Under the pieces are notes generated by a model. It did not search any database, had not been told where the DNA came from, and saw only the letters and a list, made by a program, of their open reading frames with translations. 64,000 nucleotides of DNA. Origin: Linnemannia schmuckeri (lineage: Eukaryota; Mortierellomycota; Mortierellomycetes; Mortierellales; Mortierellaceae). Positions 46,669-59,021 of the stretch are shown here, in pieces (positions within the stretch are counted from its first letter, which is position 1; each line of letters opens with the position of its first letter). The stretch covers positions 1,674,001 to 1,738,000 of the forward strand of contig JANATG010000009.1 of assembly GCA_029449235.1 (NCBI GenBank), written 5' to 3'. Position numbers and translations under genes: made by a program.

Positions 46669-47626
46669 GTTGTGAGTGGAGAAGAGGATGTGTGTGTGTG
46701 GGTGAAGAAGAAAGAGAGAAGCAAAAAAAAAGCGTGCGCAAAACTCCGTTATTGTTGTTTTATGACTTTTCGACGCGTGGGAAGGTTTGCACGCACTTTT
46801 GAATTTCTATCCAATTGGAAACGTCTTCCAAGTCATGACTGCGTTCTCATTCCTTTCAAATTCAAAACTTGGCGTCAAAAGAAAGCTACGTAGGAAGATG
46901 ACTCTGCCGCTTCTACGTTTCAGGTTCATTTACGATTTGGCGGGAGAGTTAGCTGACGATACAATCGTTTGTACAGCATAGAATTTGAGCATAGCAAACG
47001 CAAACGACGGTTTATTACAAAAAAATAGGCTATACAAAAGCCAAACAAAATGATGTGCTTTTTTGGGATTGTCATCCATGCCTCTCATACTTGTTATGAC
47101 TCTTTCGACGGTTTGTTTTTTATCGTTGCGTTCCATTGGAAAAGTTGAGTATCGTTGCGGAGGATTAGCGTTAGCGTTTGTTATTGTTGGCGTTGGCGAA
47201 TCTCGTCTGTGGTTCATTGCTGTTGACAGGTTGCCAAATTGACATTTCAGAGGCCAGAGGTTGGTACGGCGATAGGTTGTTGAAAGGCGAAGGTTTTGAA
47301 TCAGCTCTTTTTGTTGGTCGTGTCGGATATAGTTTGGCTCGCTTCCTGCAGACGAGCTGTGGTTCAGTATTTCCATCATCGCCATTCTCGTCATGGTCTC
47401 TGTCGTCGTCGTCGTCGTCGTCACCGATTCAAGATTCGATGGTGTTTGGCGCTGACTGGTAGTGGCGCCAATTTCGACTGCTATGTTGTATGTGCATTTG
47501 CGTCGATGTTTTGTCAAACAGGTGTCTGTCTGTCGTGGTCAACCTCGATTTTTGTTGGCTCTTTGAACTGGTCCTGCTCCGGTCCCATAGCCAACAGATA
47601 AACTCTCTCGTCCTCGGTCATACTCT
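46669..47626. other. Region with open frames of doubtful status, 1 kb
   Basis: Promoter of the RidA gene plus 3' flank of the next leftward gene. On the minus strand two coding-like patches occur: 35 residues from an ATG at about 47616 and an Asp-rich to Asn-rich frame ending near 47175. Neither has a start or splice junction that makes a whole gene. A (GTC)7 run lies at 47402-47422. Confidence 0.4.
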
Positions 47627-48320
47627 CTATACAGTTCCCAATCCTTCTGGTTCTATAGGATAAACTTTTCCTTGGCCATCCACAGATCCTGCTCCTCCAA
47701 TGTCAAGTCCTTGGTTCAAGAGTTCAGCACGGGTTGATGATGGCTTTAAACCTTGTACTTCTTCAGGCGATCGATCCTATCAATATGCGGAGATAAATAA
47801 ATGGATAAAAGTTTACAAATGTATATCGCAATAAACCGCATGACAATCATTTACTTCTTCCAGTTCCAAATCTTACTTTTTGTATCTGGGAAGCAACGAG
47901 AATATGGACATTTCTAAGCAGTCTGGCATCATCCCGGCTCTATAAAACCTGGATCGAGGCTCTCCCCTAATGCGAGGAGTAGAAAAAAAACCAAAGAAAT
48001 CCAAATCTATAAGTCGCCTTACTCTATGAGGAGCGCCTCTGATAATAGGTACATGTTGTATGAGCACAACTTGAAACTCACAAGGCTGGCAGAACTGATA
48101 GACACAGCCGGAGTGGACGAGGGCGAGGTCCCTGGCCTCTTGCTCCATGGTATAAACGATGGGAAATCCGCGGACTCGAGCACCACTGTGGCACTATTAT
48201 GAACTGTGCTCGATAGACTTGAATGATTCGACGCGTGCCTGCGCCTCCTAGACGATCCGAGACCGATATGGTTGGTGATGATCAGTGTCAGTCCGTTATA
48301 TCTCCAATTGAATGATCAAA

Positions 48321-48355
<35 letters not shown>

Positions 48356-48645
48356 GCTTTTGTTCATGTCTTTACCATGTACCGACCTATCCACTGTCGG
48401 TTGGTGGTACATGATGCAAACACAGATATAAGTTAATTCGATTAATCGAGTGGCGTTTGTGGAAGGAGAGTGGAGAATGGCCAGTGAGAATGAACAAGCA
48501 TTTCAAGCATCAAACAAAGGAGCGCCGTGGGCACTTACTCAAGCCTTTCAAAGGCAATTCGCCATTCTTGAGTGAATGACACGTAGTTGGCGTATACCAG
48601 CAAGTTCAGTAACAATACCCTGGTGTCTTTTTTCTGGTCAACCAT
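47627..48645 (-). CDS. Small unknown protein with one N-terminal hydrophobic helix
   Basis: Proposed exons 48539-48645, 48082-48301, 47877-47939 and 47627-47776 give 179 residues. All three junctions match in phase and use good donors (GTAAGT, GTGAGT, GTAAGA), which is the main support. The protein starts with a hydrophobic helix (about residues 10-24), then a polybasic RRRR, a Ser/Thr/Pro-rich linker, a short helical segment (RDDARLLRNVHILVASQIQK) and a Gly-rich end. I recognise no family. A 104-nt intron in the 5' leader (48665-48768) is likely, since good splice signals flank it and the ATG follows. Other frames across exons 3-4 are also open and look coding-like, so the model may be wrong or incomplete. 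Confidence 0.5.
48322..48351. repeat. Poly(A) run, 30 nt (poly(T) in the transcript)
   Basis: Lies in the proposed intron 48302-48538 close to its acceptor, so on the sense (minus) strand it is a long polypyrimidine tract. Confidence 0.95.
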
Positions 48646-49359
48646 TTTATATCATTACAGTTGCCTACAACAGAAACAAGAAAAGAATAAAGGTGGCAAG
48701 GTCAGTATTTTTTTTATAATTATTCGAACACAGCAATTGGCGAGGATTGAATGGCAGCAGACGCTTACTCTTAAGTCTAGAGTGGCTATGGAAGAGGAAG
48801 GGATAGGTGAACATATCGGCTCGCCACGTTTCCCGTTTGTAAAATGCCCTCAGCTACTATTGGCTTGCCCACTCCCACGACGCGCGTCTGCATGGCAGAC
48901 CTTAGGTCAAGTTGAGCGTGGATAAAAGGGGCGCCGTGAGCGGTGAAGTTTTTTACACCATGGGGTTGGAGTTGATAAACGTCTAAGCCTGGCTCTCGGA
49001 GGTGGGAGCTCCGTCCGTCAATTTGTTGAATGTGAATAGTGGTGCTGATGCAGTGAATCTTAGAGGGATGGATGATGGCTGTTGAGAAGAAAAATAGGTA
49101 ACGCTTTACAAGAACAAACTTTATTCTCTCCCAAAGCAAAAAAAATCAGGGACATTTGGCGAAGGCTAAAAACGAAACTATACAGTTGGAACTTATAAGA
49201 AACATATGATGCATATATGAAGTGACATGCGACGCGTTTATTTACTGCGAAGGGCGAATGGGAGTGTAAAGTACATGGATAAAATAAATGACAAAAAAAA
49301 CAAAGATAAATAAAAGAAAAAGCGACGTTCGCTCTAAAAGACGCTTTTTCTTTCAGTCT
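48646..49359. other. Leader of the 47627-48645 gene and 3' flank of the deacetylase gene
   Basis: Apart from the probable leader intron at 48665-48768, no feature is supported. The minus-strand open frame between 48786 and 49139 has no recognisable content. Confidence 0.5.
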
Positions 49360-50907
49360 CTACAGCAACTGGACAAGACCAGCAGCAACAACGGCAGCAA
49401 GTCCGAGGGTGGTCATGGATCCAGTCATGACCTGGCCGGCAGCATTGTTACCCTTGTTGCCGTTGGGAGAGCCAGTCGAGGTGGGCAAGGGAATCGTGGC
49501 GGTCTGGGTAGCAATGTCGTTGAAGGTGCAGTTGGAGCTGTTACACAAGCACTGGGCAGCAACAGGGTCCCACCACTCCATGGCGCAGGTGGCAGGGACG
49601 GGGGTGCGGTAACCAGTCTGTCCAGCAGCAACGGCACGAACAGGGACGGGGTCAGCAACAGAGGGGTTGGCCGTGGGGCATCCATAGCAGGTCGACCACG
49701 AGCCGTTGGCAAAGTTGCACATTTGAAGAATACCCTTGTCGATCGATCCAGCCTTCGAATCATCCAATCCGTTGCAGATCTCCTTGCCGACAGCGGGCTG
49801 CTGGCACTTCATGTAGGGCTGGTTGGCCAACTCTGAGGCAGGGACAGGGTTCTTCATCCACTCGAGCAGCTGCTGGTTGGTCACGAACCAGACATCCTTC
49901 TGAGCAGCAGCCCACGAGAAGAACTCGTTGTAGAGGCTGGTGGCGTTGCCGACGTGGATGGGGTGAAGGTAGATACCGAAGGGTTGGCGGGTGCCCTGGT
50001 AATGGCGGTTGAAGTTGTCCTTGAGCCACTGGGAGACGACGCTGGCAGAGCCGCTCAATTGGACATCCATCGAGTAGGCGTTGCCCTGGGGGTCGATGAT
50101 GGCGTGCATGGGGATCTCCCACAAGCCGGGCTGGGCAACACCCTGGGCGCAAATGCCGTTCCAGCAGTCATTGGCGACACCATAGTCAAGGGTGTAGGGC
50201 CAGTAGGCGTCGGCGGTGGTGGCGGCGGTGGAGGAGTCGTACTGGATCTTTTCCTGGGCGAGAACATCGAAAGTCGACTTTGAGTAGTTGAGGAAGGGAG
50301 CGCGGAAGCCGGTCATCTTGGCGTAGGGGATGCCTGAGAAGGCGTTGATGGCCTTGCGGTTACCAGAGACCTCCTCTGTGAATGAGATAAGCAATTAAAG
50401 TAAACGTAAAAATGATGTGGTGAGTAAAGGGAAGGGCTCAAAAATATCAATGTCCAATTTGTACACCGCATCATCTCGCGTCTGATTAATACAAAACATT
50501 TGATATGGGTGGGACTAACCAATTGGAGGGGTACCGATATGGTTCATGGTGTGGTCGGCAACCTCGTTACCGGCAGCATACCACTGCTGGATGAGGGCAT
50601 AGTCAGAGTACAAGGTTTGGGTGAACCAAGTGGCCTTAATGGGACAGTTGTTAGGGTTTCTGTGGGTGGCCATCAACGAGGCAGCGACGGGGACGGTCTG
50701 GGACTGGATAGCATCGTCATAGGTGAGAGTGAAGAACTGGGGGACGGTCTTAGGATCCATGCCCTTGGGAGGGTTGACGGAGGGGCAGACACAGGCAGGG
50801 AAGACACACTTGGCAGTGTCGCAGGCAGGGGCCGCCTGAGCCTCGGCGACGCCGGCGATAAAGAGAGCCGAGATGGCAGCAGCCAGGGAGATGGTTGTGA
50901 AGCGCAT
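49360..50907 (-). CDS. Chitin deacetylase (CE4), probably GPI-anchored
   Basis: Exons 50520-50907 and 49360-50375 join in phase to 467 residues. A signal peptide covers about residues 1-23 (ending AEAQA). The CE4 NodB fold shows motif 1 TYDD (62-65), motif 2 H119-xxx-H123 in DHTMNH, motif 3 RAPFLNYS and a later IYLHPIH motif. A Cys-rich segment (CDTAKCVFPACVCP) precedes it and another follows the catalytic part. The C-terminus is Gly/Ala/Asn-rich and ends in a hydrophobic tail, as in GPI-anchored wall enzymes. The enzyme removes acetyl groups from chitin to form chitosan, a major wall polymer of Mucoromycota. First and second Asp of TYDD are present, so activity is expected. GTTAGT is the single intron donor. 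Confidence 0.93.
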
Positions 50908-53109
50908 TATGTATATCGTGTGTGTGTTTATCGTTAATTTAAACTACGACATGGAACATAAGAGACGAGAGAAAAAGAACGCAAAAGAAATTAGTTATCT
51001 GGCCAAGTTTGCTACTTAATGTAGGTATATTACTCAAAACACAATTAAAACGGAAGGAAGGGGCGAGGGGAAGAGTGCGATGCAAGGGGCGGCACGAGCA
51101 GGAGTAGAAGGGGCGTAGAGGGCGTGAGGTTGAAGTGGGTAGAGGCTAGCATTGAGGCCATTCGTATTTTGGTGAAATATGACCAACGTTCGCACCGATT
51201 AGGGATCAAAAAAGACGTTGATAGTGAAGAGCTTAGATGGAATCAGGGCCCAGAAAGTAAACAGCTGATTCTGTGATCCAAGAGTGTTGATCTGTTAGTT
51301 ATGTTCTATTGAGCAACACCCAACAACAGCAAGAGAATGAACAAAAACAGTTGATTCCTGAACTGAAATAGAGGACAAGGTAGCACAGACGACTCTGTGT
51401 GTTAATGCTGTTACTCACCTATTAGTGATATGAGGAAGTTGTTGTATGTGGAAATTGGATTGCGAGAAGTCAGAAGCGAGAATGAGAGAAGGAGGAGGGA
51501 TGGAAGGATGGTGGCGAAGAAGAGTGAAGTAAAGGAAGGATGCGAAAGTGAGTGAGAGAAGTGAGGGAAGTGAGAGAAGTGAAGAGACGGAAGGAGAGAA
51601 GGAGAGAAGAAAAAGAAAGTGTGAGAGTTGGTCGGATGTGGGAAATACGGTCGTCTTTTTATAGGTAATGCTAACTGGTTCCTGCAATAATATATGATAT
51701 GCATACAAACGATTGCGATATGTGTGCCCAGGTTGGTCGATGTGCCTGATGTACCCAGGGATAAGGAAAGAAACGAAAGAAAAAACAAAGACGAAACGCG
51801 GACAACCTGCATTGTTTCTCTCTCTCTTTCTCTCTTTCTTACTCATACCTATTTCACTCCCTGCCTGTATCTTCTTTCCCCTCGCACCACCGGCCGTACC
51901 TGAAAAAAAAAGTGAGAAACAGGACTGAGGACATGCAGTTAAAAATAATTTTCTTTTTCAACGCTATTTTTTTTCATCCCGATAAAAATACCAAAGTGCG
52001 CTGTGTGTGTGTGTGGTGTGGTGTGGGCGCACATCTCCTTATGCTACTTGCCTGTAAATTTAGTATTTTTAGGGGTGTTCCGTCTCTGTGTCTCTGTCTC
52101 GTCGGAGACACCTTGCTGGCTAGCTTTTTGTACCTTCAAGAACAAAGACAAAAAAAAACAAAAGAAGGAACGCCTTGTTGTCCAACTGACTGAGAGGAGT
52201 GTACACGTTCTCCCTTTTCTCACCCTACAGCGCGAAGCTATTCCTGGACCTCCATGTAAAAGAACCATGCGCATTGGAAAATGAACAAGTGGGAAAAAAA
52301 AGAAGACAGTGGCACCCATGACGGAATGGATAATCAAACAAGGGTCATGCCGGTCACCTTTGATGGAAGAAAATGTGCCTATTGTCAAAGCACAATGGAT
52401 AAAATTCATTCGCTCAAGGGACATACATGGTAAAACAAGGATTATTCCCATCTATCTATATCCATTCCATAAGAGTCTTTTCCATGTCCATGCAGCGCAT
52501 GTCACTTCACCTTGCACGAAGACGAGAAGAACGAAGGAGCCACTCTTGCTTCTTAAGCTCCGTTGGCTCAACTTCTCGGTTACTTTATTCCTTTCTCCGA
52601 TCATGTCTCATGCATGTATGTTACGACTGGCACGCCTGATACAAGTGCGAGAGAGACAAAGATGAATGTGTTGCTTTCGTTACCTTTATCCTCGTATCTT
52701 CGGTCGAAGGTGCCTACTCTCATTCGTCTTCTTATTGTTCAAAATATGCGCCGCTTCCTGACGATATCAAACAGTTCCTTTCTATTCGTCTAGTCAGCCT
52801 CCTTTTCAATTCTTTATGAAAAAATGTCTCTTTTAAATGTACAATGATACCTATTGAAACAGTTAAAACTGGATGATGTCGCGGCCTAGGTTGGTAATGT
52901 CTTGTAGTTCTCGTCTCCGCCTGTGACCCAGGTATGATCGTACAAATTCTACAGCACCCTGGAGAGGCTAATTTCCATCTTTCCTTCGTTTTCTTTATGC
53001 TAGGGGCCAAAACCTTTTACTCACCTAAAGGGTTGTTGCGATCTAATTTTTGATTGCCCGGTGTGCATGTGCCCTGTCTATCTTCTTGTTCAGGCGAAGA
53101 AGCGACATG

Positions 53110-53112
<3 letters not shown>

Positions 53113-53151
<39 letters not shown>
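53113..53151. repeat. Poly(A) run, 39 nt
   Basis: Uninterrupted A run, intergenic. It lacks an obvious flanking duplication that would mark a retroposed cDNA. Confidence 0.95.
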
Positions 53152-53153
<2 letters not shown>

Positions 53154-55113
53154 ATGCCGCTTCCTCACCAGGGTTAAAAATAAAACATGAGAAGAAGAAA
53201 AGTAAAGTTGTTCCATCGAGAGTAGACCACCTAAGGTTGGACGCGAAAGGAGAGGAAGGGAGAAGGATGTACGGGTATGAAAGAGCCCTCTTTTTTCACT
53301 CAATCGGTTCCTGACCACCCAAAGTTGAACGCTCAAAACATATGGCGTGTTTGTCCCCACGCGTGTTTTTTGTTACTTCACTAAGCAAAATAAATAACTC
53401 CACTCTCTAGCATACCAGCATTTTGCCCTAAAAGTAATTGAGGCATTGGGGTCTAGTGCATGTAAGGGCCACTATCCATATTCAGTTCTTGAGATGTCTT
53501 GGCGCACGAAATAGTTCCTTGCTTCTTCTTCTTCTCTTCACCCCTATACCCCCACATTAATTCCCATTTCCTCATTTTTCAAATCCTCTCTTACTGCAGA
53601 CTAGTCCCCTAAAGCCAAAGGGAGGCTGTGAGAAGTAATAAGAACAAAAAAACAAACAGTAGCGGCAAGCAAGAAAGCACGCAGCAATACTAAAAATCGT
53701 TAATAAGTAAAGACAGGATCAAAGTAATCCAATGCATCTAGTTTTTTGAGTCGTTTCACACTGCTACCGCGAAGAACGCAACAGGATTAAATGTCTTTCC
53801 AAGTTCATAATGTATTAAATGAATGAAGAAGAGTCAAGGAGAAAACGAGGGAGAGAAAGAAAGTAAAGGGAGTATCGTTGAAAGTAGAGAAGAGTAAGGT
53901 CGTTAAAAAGAAAAAACCACCCTAGCCATGATTGGAACTGATTACGATTGTCATTCAACAAACATGATGCTGGAAAAGGGAAGGAGGAACAAGAAGTTAC
54001 AGGCAGGTTTTGATTTTCATAACAACTGCCAGCCACGTTAGGATAGGCCTAGAAAACGTTCTCTTCCTTTGTTTATTTTTTGTGTTCGTGAGTTTGTGGG
54101 GTGAAGTAAGGTAAGTGATTGGTTGGTGGTTCATGACTCTGTCAATTGAAAGAACTGAAAAGACACTCATTCATGCATTCACTTCACTGCGCAGACCAAG
54201 AACAACTGCAAATAAGCATTGATGTTTCTTGTCCTTTACTTTTTCTCTTTTAAGCCATTGGACATGTCAGCGAGAATAGTTGCGAGGTTTCGAGGAGAAA
54301 GGAAGGAGATACAAATACACAAAGACACTAAGATACTAAGGTAGAAAACGGGGGACCACAAGAACATTTGATAAAAAAAACTTTCCCGATTAACGATCAA
54401 AACAAGAAAACCAAGCCGTCACTGGATCTTCTGCCTTCGGGTCCAAGGAGACATGTAACACAGCATCCTCCATCTCCTAAGTCCCGCCGCATCCAATGCT
54501 CATCATACTCCGAGTCAGTAAGCAGAGGCAACCTGATCAAATAATGCCCTTCTTCGTCCGGGTCACTTCACTCCAACTCTACCCGATCACCTTTCTTTGT
54601 CGAGGACGGACAGCATTAACAACACTCACGTTTTATTCATGTTTTTACTTTTCCTCTCTCCTTCTTGGATGCTTGCTCGTTCTCTTTTTATTCTGACGGT
54701 CAACAGAAAGAGGTAAGGAGTAAAGGAGAAAGAATCGAGAAGAAAAATTCATCCCACACCATCCCATCATCACCTAGGGGTTCTCTATCCATTGCAGGTC
54801 CGGGCACCACGCGGGAAACGTAACCAGTGCACAACAACAACGGCCTAGTCTCCTGACTGTCTCGTTCTCTTTTTGATATTATGCGTCGCCCTTGTTTTGT
54901 TGTTAACTAAAAGGGCGCGTTTTTGTTTTTCCCATTCACTGGAAACCTTGTCCATTTTTTGTTGGTACAGTTTTTATGCTTAGGTACAGTACAAGAAGAC
55001 AGAAAGAGGGCTCTCTGACGTCTGGTCCGTCAGTTTCTTTTCATTTCCCATTTTTGTTTTTATGCCTGTGTGTCCACATGGCATACGCAGGAAAACCTTA
55101 AGAAGCAGAGAAC

Positions 55114-55114
<1 letters not shown>

Positions 55115-55152
<38 letters not shown>
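55115..55152. repeat. Poly(A) run, 38 nt
   Basis: Uninterrupted A run, intergenic, followed after about 50 nt by a GA-rich tract. Confidence 0.95.
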
Positions 55153-55154
<2 letters not shown>

Positions 55155-55761
55155 TGGAGATCTACTTTTTTTTTAGTATGCCATTCTCGAGGTTGCACTG
55201 GGGGCGGAGGTAATGGAGGACTGAGCGACAGAGAGAGTAAGGAGAGAGTAGGGAAATCGAGAGGGAGAAGGAGAGAGTAGGGAGATCTAGAGGGAGAAGG
55301 AAATAGGAGTGGAAGAAGAGAAGATGGTAAAGAGAACAGAATGGAATAATACCAAAACAAGAAGAGGGATTAAAGGATGGATGGTCGCATAATAACGAGA
55401 AGGGGGCAGTTGACAATGGACAATGGCCTTGTTGTCCGTCGATGAGTGAGGACTATTGCTATGGTCTTGTCTATAGTTATGGTATGACTTTACTTCAATG
55501 GTTTGACTTGTCGCTCTCTTCTAATACGACTGTCTATCTATCGTGTCTCCCTTCTTTCTATCGTCGTTGTAATTAGTTTGAACGTTTCGTTGCATCTCTC
55601 CTCCCCTGTCAGTTCCAATGGGTCGTGAATGTTCATTCCTTTCTACTAAAACTATTTATTGCTTATGTGTATCAATGTGGATGGATGTCACTGAGTCAAG
55701 TATGAGAGAAGGAAGGGGGTCGCTCACTCTGTCAATTGCTGTTTGTTTGTGGCGAGAGTGT

Positions 55762-55801
55762 GAGAGAGGGAGAGAGGGAGAGAGGGAGAGAGGGAGAGAG
55801 G
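55762..55801. repeat. (GAGAGAGG)5 minisatellite
   Basis: Five perfect 8-nt units and a partial sixth, all purine. Confidence 0.93.
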
Positions 55802-56342
55802 GAGAGAACTGAAGGATCACGCCCTTCCCCTCTCTCAAGTCTCTTGTCCTTACTCCTTTTTACCCATTTGTCAATTGAAATTGAATGCAACAACATCGCC
55901 TCACCCTCGTCTTCCCTTCCCCTCTTCCCTTCTTCTCGATGATACTGTGGATGAGGATGAGTTTAGCCCAAAAAACACCGCCCACTCCCTCATCTCTTTT
56001 TCTTTCTTTTTTCTGTTCAGGCACAAGGGGACAACTTGGAACTCGGACATCTCATTTCAATCATATAAATACCCATGACTTTTTTTCTTTTTTCCACCCA
56101 TGACCATCCAACAACAACCATCCGACCCAATTGTTATCCATTAGCTTCATCATTCTTCTCATCTTTTTTCGTCATATTTAGCCATTTCCCTCTCTCTTTA
56201 GACTACAATTTACCGCTCGCATCCACCCTATCTCTCCTTCTCCTACCATATAAACACATACGTACCCCTCTCTTCTCCCTCTCTTTCTTTCTCCCTTCTC
56301 TCTCTCCCTCTCCCCTTGCAAAAAAAAACAACTCATAAAATC

Positions 56343-59021
56343 ATGGGCATCGCTATCGATTTCACAACAACAACCGAATCAACCACTCGTCCAACCTCGC
56401 TCCTCATACCCGAACTCGTCTACGAGATTGAACGTTACCTCGAAATCCAGGACCTCGCCGCTGCTGCCCTAGTCTGCAGAGCATGGCATGAAGCATGGTC
56501 GTCTTCGCTCTACTCGACCGTCCGATGCCATATCCGTCGGACCTCTGCTCCCCTAGGTGTCGTTTCCAGCTCACTCGACCCCACCAAAAAGACGGCCTTT
56601 CATAGCTTCACTGCTGCCCCTCCCGCCCGTAACAATTACCAGGGATACGTTCAACACAAGTATTACTCCGTACAGCAACACCTGCATCTACAGCAACATC
56701 ATCAGCAGTACATTCCGCCCTTTTTGAACTTTCAAAAGTATGGACGTTGGATCAGGAGCTTGGAAGTCTCGAACCTGTACTGTCTTCCGTCAGTCCCCCT
56801 TCTTCACTCGACGGGAGCAGCAATATCGTCGCACTCATCTTTATCTCCAGCTTCGTCCTCCTCCGCATTTGGCCTTGCTTCTCTTCCTCCTCCCGCGCAG
56901 GACCATCTCTCCCAGATCCAAGCCTGTTGGCACCTGATCCAACTCGACATCTCGAGGACAGTAATGAGTCTAGAGAGACTGGATGATCTTCTGAGCTCAC
57001 TACCCCGCCTCAAGGTCTTCAAATTCGAGGTCGTCAACAAGACCGAGATTGCTACTGCCAACGGTCTCCATGGTGTTAGCGGTGGCAGTAATGGAGGAGG
57101 TGGTGGGTCATTCGGATCAAGCTTCCGTCGAGGATACATGCAACAACAACCGGCGAGCCTCTTGCTCAAGAAGCCCAAGCAGGTCACCTTGGAAGGGCTG
57201 GAGCCAGATGTCATCCGTGTTATTGCTAGACGTCTGGGCGGTCAGCTTGAACGGTTGGACCTTGTCTTTACCGTGACGGGACGGATTGGTCTGTCGACAT
57301 TTCTGGAGCTCTTGAGCAATTGCCGATCGACTCTCAAGTCCCTTGCCCTCACTAGAGCCGAAATCTATCAGACTGACTACTCTCGTGAACGGCATGCTGC
57401 CATGGAGATCTCTGCCCTCTTTGCCAGTCTCCTTGGAACCACTTCCGCCACAACCACTTCCTCTCTCTCCTCTTCTTCTTCCTCCTCCTTAATTACGTCT
57501 TCCCCCTCGTCACCATCATCATCGTCATCATTACCCACCTTCCCTCCAGCACTTGAGCGCCTGTCCTTCAACTCGTGTGCGATTCCAGATCGTGAGTTTG
57601 AATGGTTCCTCCGACATGCTCCCCGGCTGCGGGAGCTCAATTTGCACGATTGTCGATTCTTGAACAAGCCCGCCGTCGCCTCCATCCTCCAACATTCCCC
57701 GCTCCTCGAGACGCTCTCTTTGCGGTCTGTCCCTTATGTTGACGCTGATGCCTTGAAACTGCTCTTCGAAACAATTCCAAGGAGCAGCGAAGTCGCTACT
57801 GCTACTGCTTCTGCCTCGCATCATACCGCAGGCTCACATGCGTCAGGAGCAACAGCAACTTCAGGGGTCAATGGATCAGGAGGTGCCTCAACATCAACCG
57901 CGAGCAGGGAGACAACGGGTCTGAGACTAAAGAGCATTCGTTTAGCGTATTTGCGACAACTGAACGACACAGTCATGGAGACGATTGCGCGATATCAGGG
58001 GGCTAGTCTCGAGAGGCTGTCTGTCCAATGGTGCCCCCATGTCACCGATGTCGGGATCCTCCCCATCTTTATGTACTGCCAGCGACTTCAGGATCTGTCG
58101 CTCTACCTCTCCAAGCCCACGCTCAACATCTTTAAGGATCTAACGGATGAGCCCGTCAATGGGGTCACTACTGCTGATATCATGACTGCGACGGAGGCGA
58201 CGACGATGACACCTGCAACAACCACAGTAACAGCAGCACCAGCAGCAGGATCGCCAGCTCCAGGCAAGAGGAGACTGTGGGCTTGTGCAAACACCTTGGA
58301 GCGACTCGAGGTTGGCGGGCAGATGTTTGTGGATCGGATCCGGTCAAGCAGCGAGCATCTCCAACCACAACTCTACCATCACCTGTCACCCAACCCACAT
58401 CACATGCGGAGCCCATCCGGAAACCAGGATCTGACTCTTGGCGGCATCGGGGGAGCTGGAGGTCCTAACGCCGTCAACAACGGAGGATCCGCTGGCATCG
58501 CAACCATCAACACTGGCAGCACCACCACTAACAGCAGCCACAGCAATGTCATCCACGACCCATATTCAATCGCGCACTACCAAGGCTATCCAATGTACCA
58601 CCTCTGGCGGTACCACCGCCTCAGCGACCCCTTCCGTGAGCTCCAGGCACAACTCGAGACACTCCCGCGACTCAAGCATTTGGGAGTCCAAGCAAAAGGA
58701 ATCGAGCACCTATTGAGGAGGGGGTTTGGACCCAATGTTCATATCCAGTCGTTGGCGTTGTTGAATCAACAGGGGCGGGTGTGGAGTCCTGAAGAGATCC
58801 GGGAGATGTTTGAGCATATGCCTCACTTGCGTACGCTTGTCTGTGAGAAGAGCACCATCATGGCAGGGGGCAGTCAGAGTGGCGGTATGGGTAGTGGTGT
58901 TGGAAGTGGTAGCTGTGGCGCTCAGCTGAAAGGTGTGGACTTGTTGAAGCGACAGATGCATATGCGTAGGGTCCTTGAGGATCATCGTGTGGAGTTGGTG
59001 CAGTCGACTTTGTCACAATGA
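56343..59021 (+). CDS. F-box/LRR protein
   Basis: Single exon of 892 residues, the only long intronless gene in the window. An F-box lies at about residues 20-60 (LLIPELVYEIERYLEIQDLA, then VCRAWHEAW), followed by leucine-rich repeats such as PRLRELNLHDCRFLN and ASLERLSVQWCPHVTDVGIL. The repeats are interrupted by long Ser, Ala/Thr and Gly/Asn-rich insertions, common in this family in fungi. The protein is expected to bind Skp1 and present a substrate to an SCF ubiquitin ligase; the substrate is unknown. The ATG at 56343-56345 follows a long CT-rich leader and an A-rich context (ACTCATAAAATC). A stop at 59019-59021 is followed by an AATAAA. Codon use is biased to C/G at third positions over the whole length. 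Confidence 0.9.
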   Translation: MGIAIDFTTTTESTTRPTSLLIPELVYEIERYLEIQDLAAAALVCRAWHEAWSSSLYSTVRCHIRRTSAPLGVVSSSLDPTKKTAFHSFTAAPPARNNYQGYVQHKYYSVQQHLHLQQHHQQYIPPFLNFQKYGRWIRSLEVSNLYCLPSVPLLHSTGAAISSHSSLSPASSSSAFGLASLPPPAQDHLSQIQACWHLIQLDISRTVMSLERLDDLLSSLPRLKVFKFEVVNKTEIATANGLHGVSGGSNGGGGGSFGSSFRRGYMQQQPASLLLKKPKQVTLEGLEPDVIRVIARRLGGQLERLDLVFTVTGRIGLSTFLELLSNCRSTLKSLALTRAEIYQTDYSRERHAAMEISALFASLLGTTSATTTSSLSSSSSSSLITSSPSSPSSSSSLPTFPPALERLSFNSCAIPDREFEWFLRHAPRLRELNLHDCRFLNKPAVASILQHSPLLETLSLRSVPYVDADALKLLFETIPRSSEVATATASASHHTAGSHASGATATSGVNGSGGASTSTASRETTGLRLKSIRLAYLRQLNDTVMETIARYQGASLERLSVQWCPHVTDVGILPIFMYCQRLQDLSLYLSKPTLNIFKDLTDEPVNGVTTADIMTATEATTMTPATTTVTAAPAAGSPAPGKRRLWACANTLERLEVGGQMFVDRIRSSSEHLQPQLYHHLSPNPHHMRSPSGNQDLTLGGIGGAGGPNAVNNGGSAGIATINTGSTTTNSSHSNVIHDPYSIAHYQGYPMYHLWRYHRLSDPFRELQAQLETLPRLKHLGVQAKGIEHLLRRGFGPNVHIQSLALLNQQGRVWSPEEIREMFEHMPHLRTLVCEKSTIMAGGSQSGGMGSGVGSGSCGAQLKGVDLLKRQMHMRRVLEDHRVELVQSTLSQ

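Larger units (their letters stand above)
50908..56342. other. Gene-poor stretch, 5.4 kb
   Basis: Lies between divergent starts of the deacetylase (-) and F-box/LRR (+) genes. Content: GA-rich tracts at 51480-51620 and 55210-55340, very long A runs (see repeats), CT-rich sequence from about 55830 to the F-box/LRR start. One weak two-exon candidate on the minus strand (54397-54640) is described under findings. No RNA gene recognised. Confidence 0.5.

Noticed and set aside
46930..47517. Minus-strand frame of 195 residues with a Thr run
   Set aside because: The Thr run comes from the (GTC)7 repeat; the overlapping frame (Asp run) is as coding-like, and neither has a valid start or acceptor.
53113..53151. 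Poly(A) runs as tails of retroposed copies
   Set aside because: No coding remnant lies directly upstream on the matching strand and no flanking direct repeats were seen.
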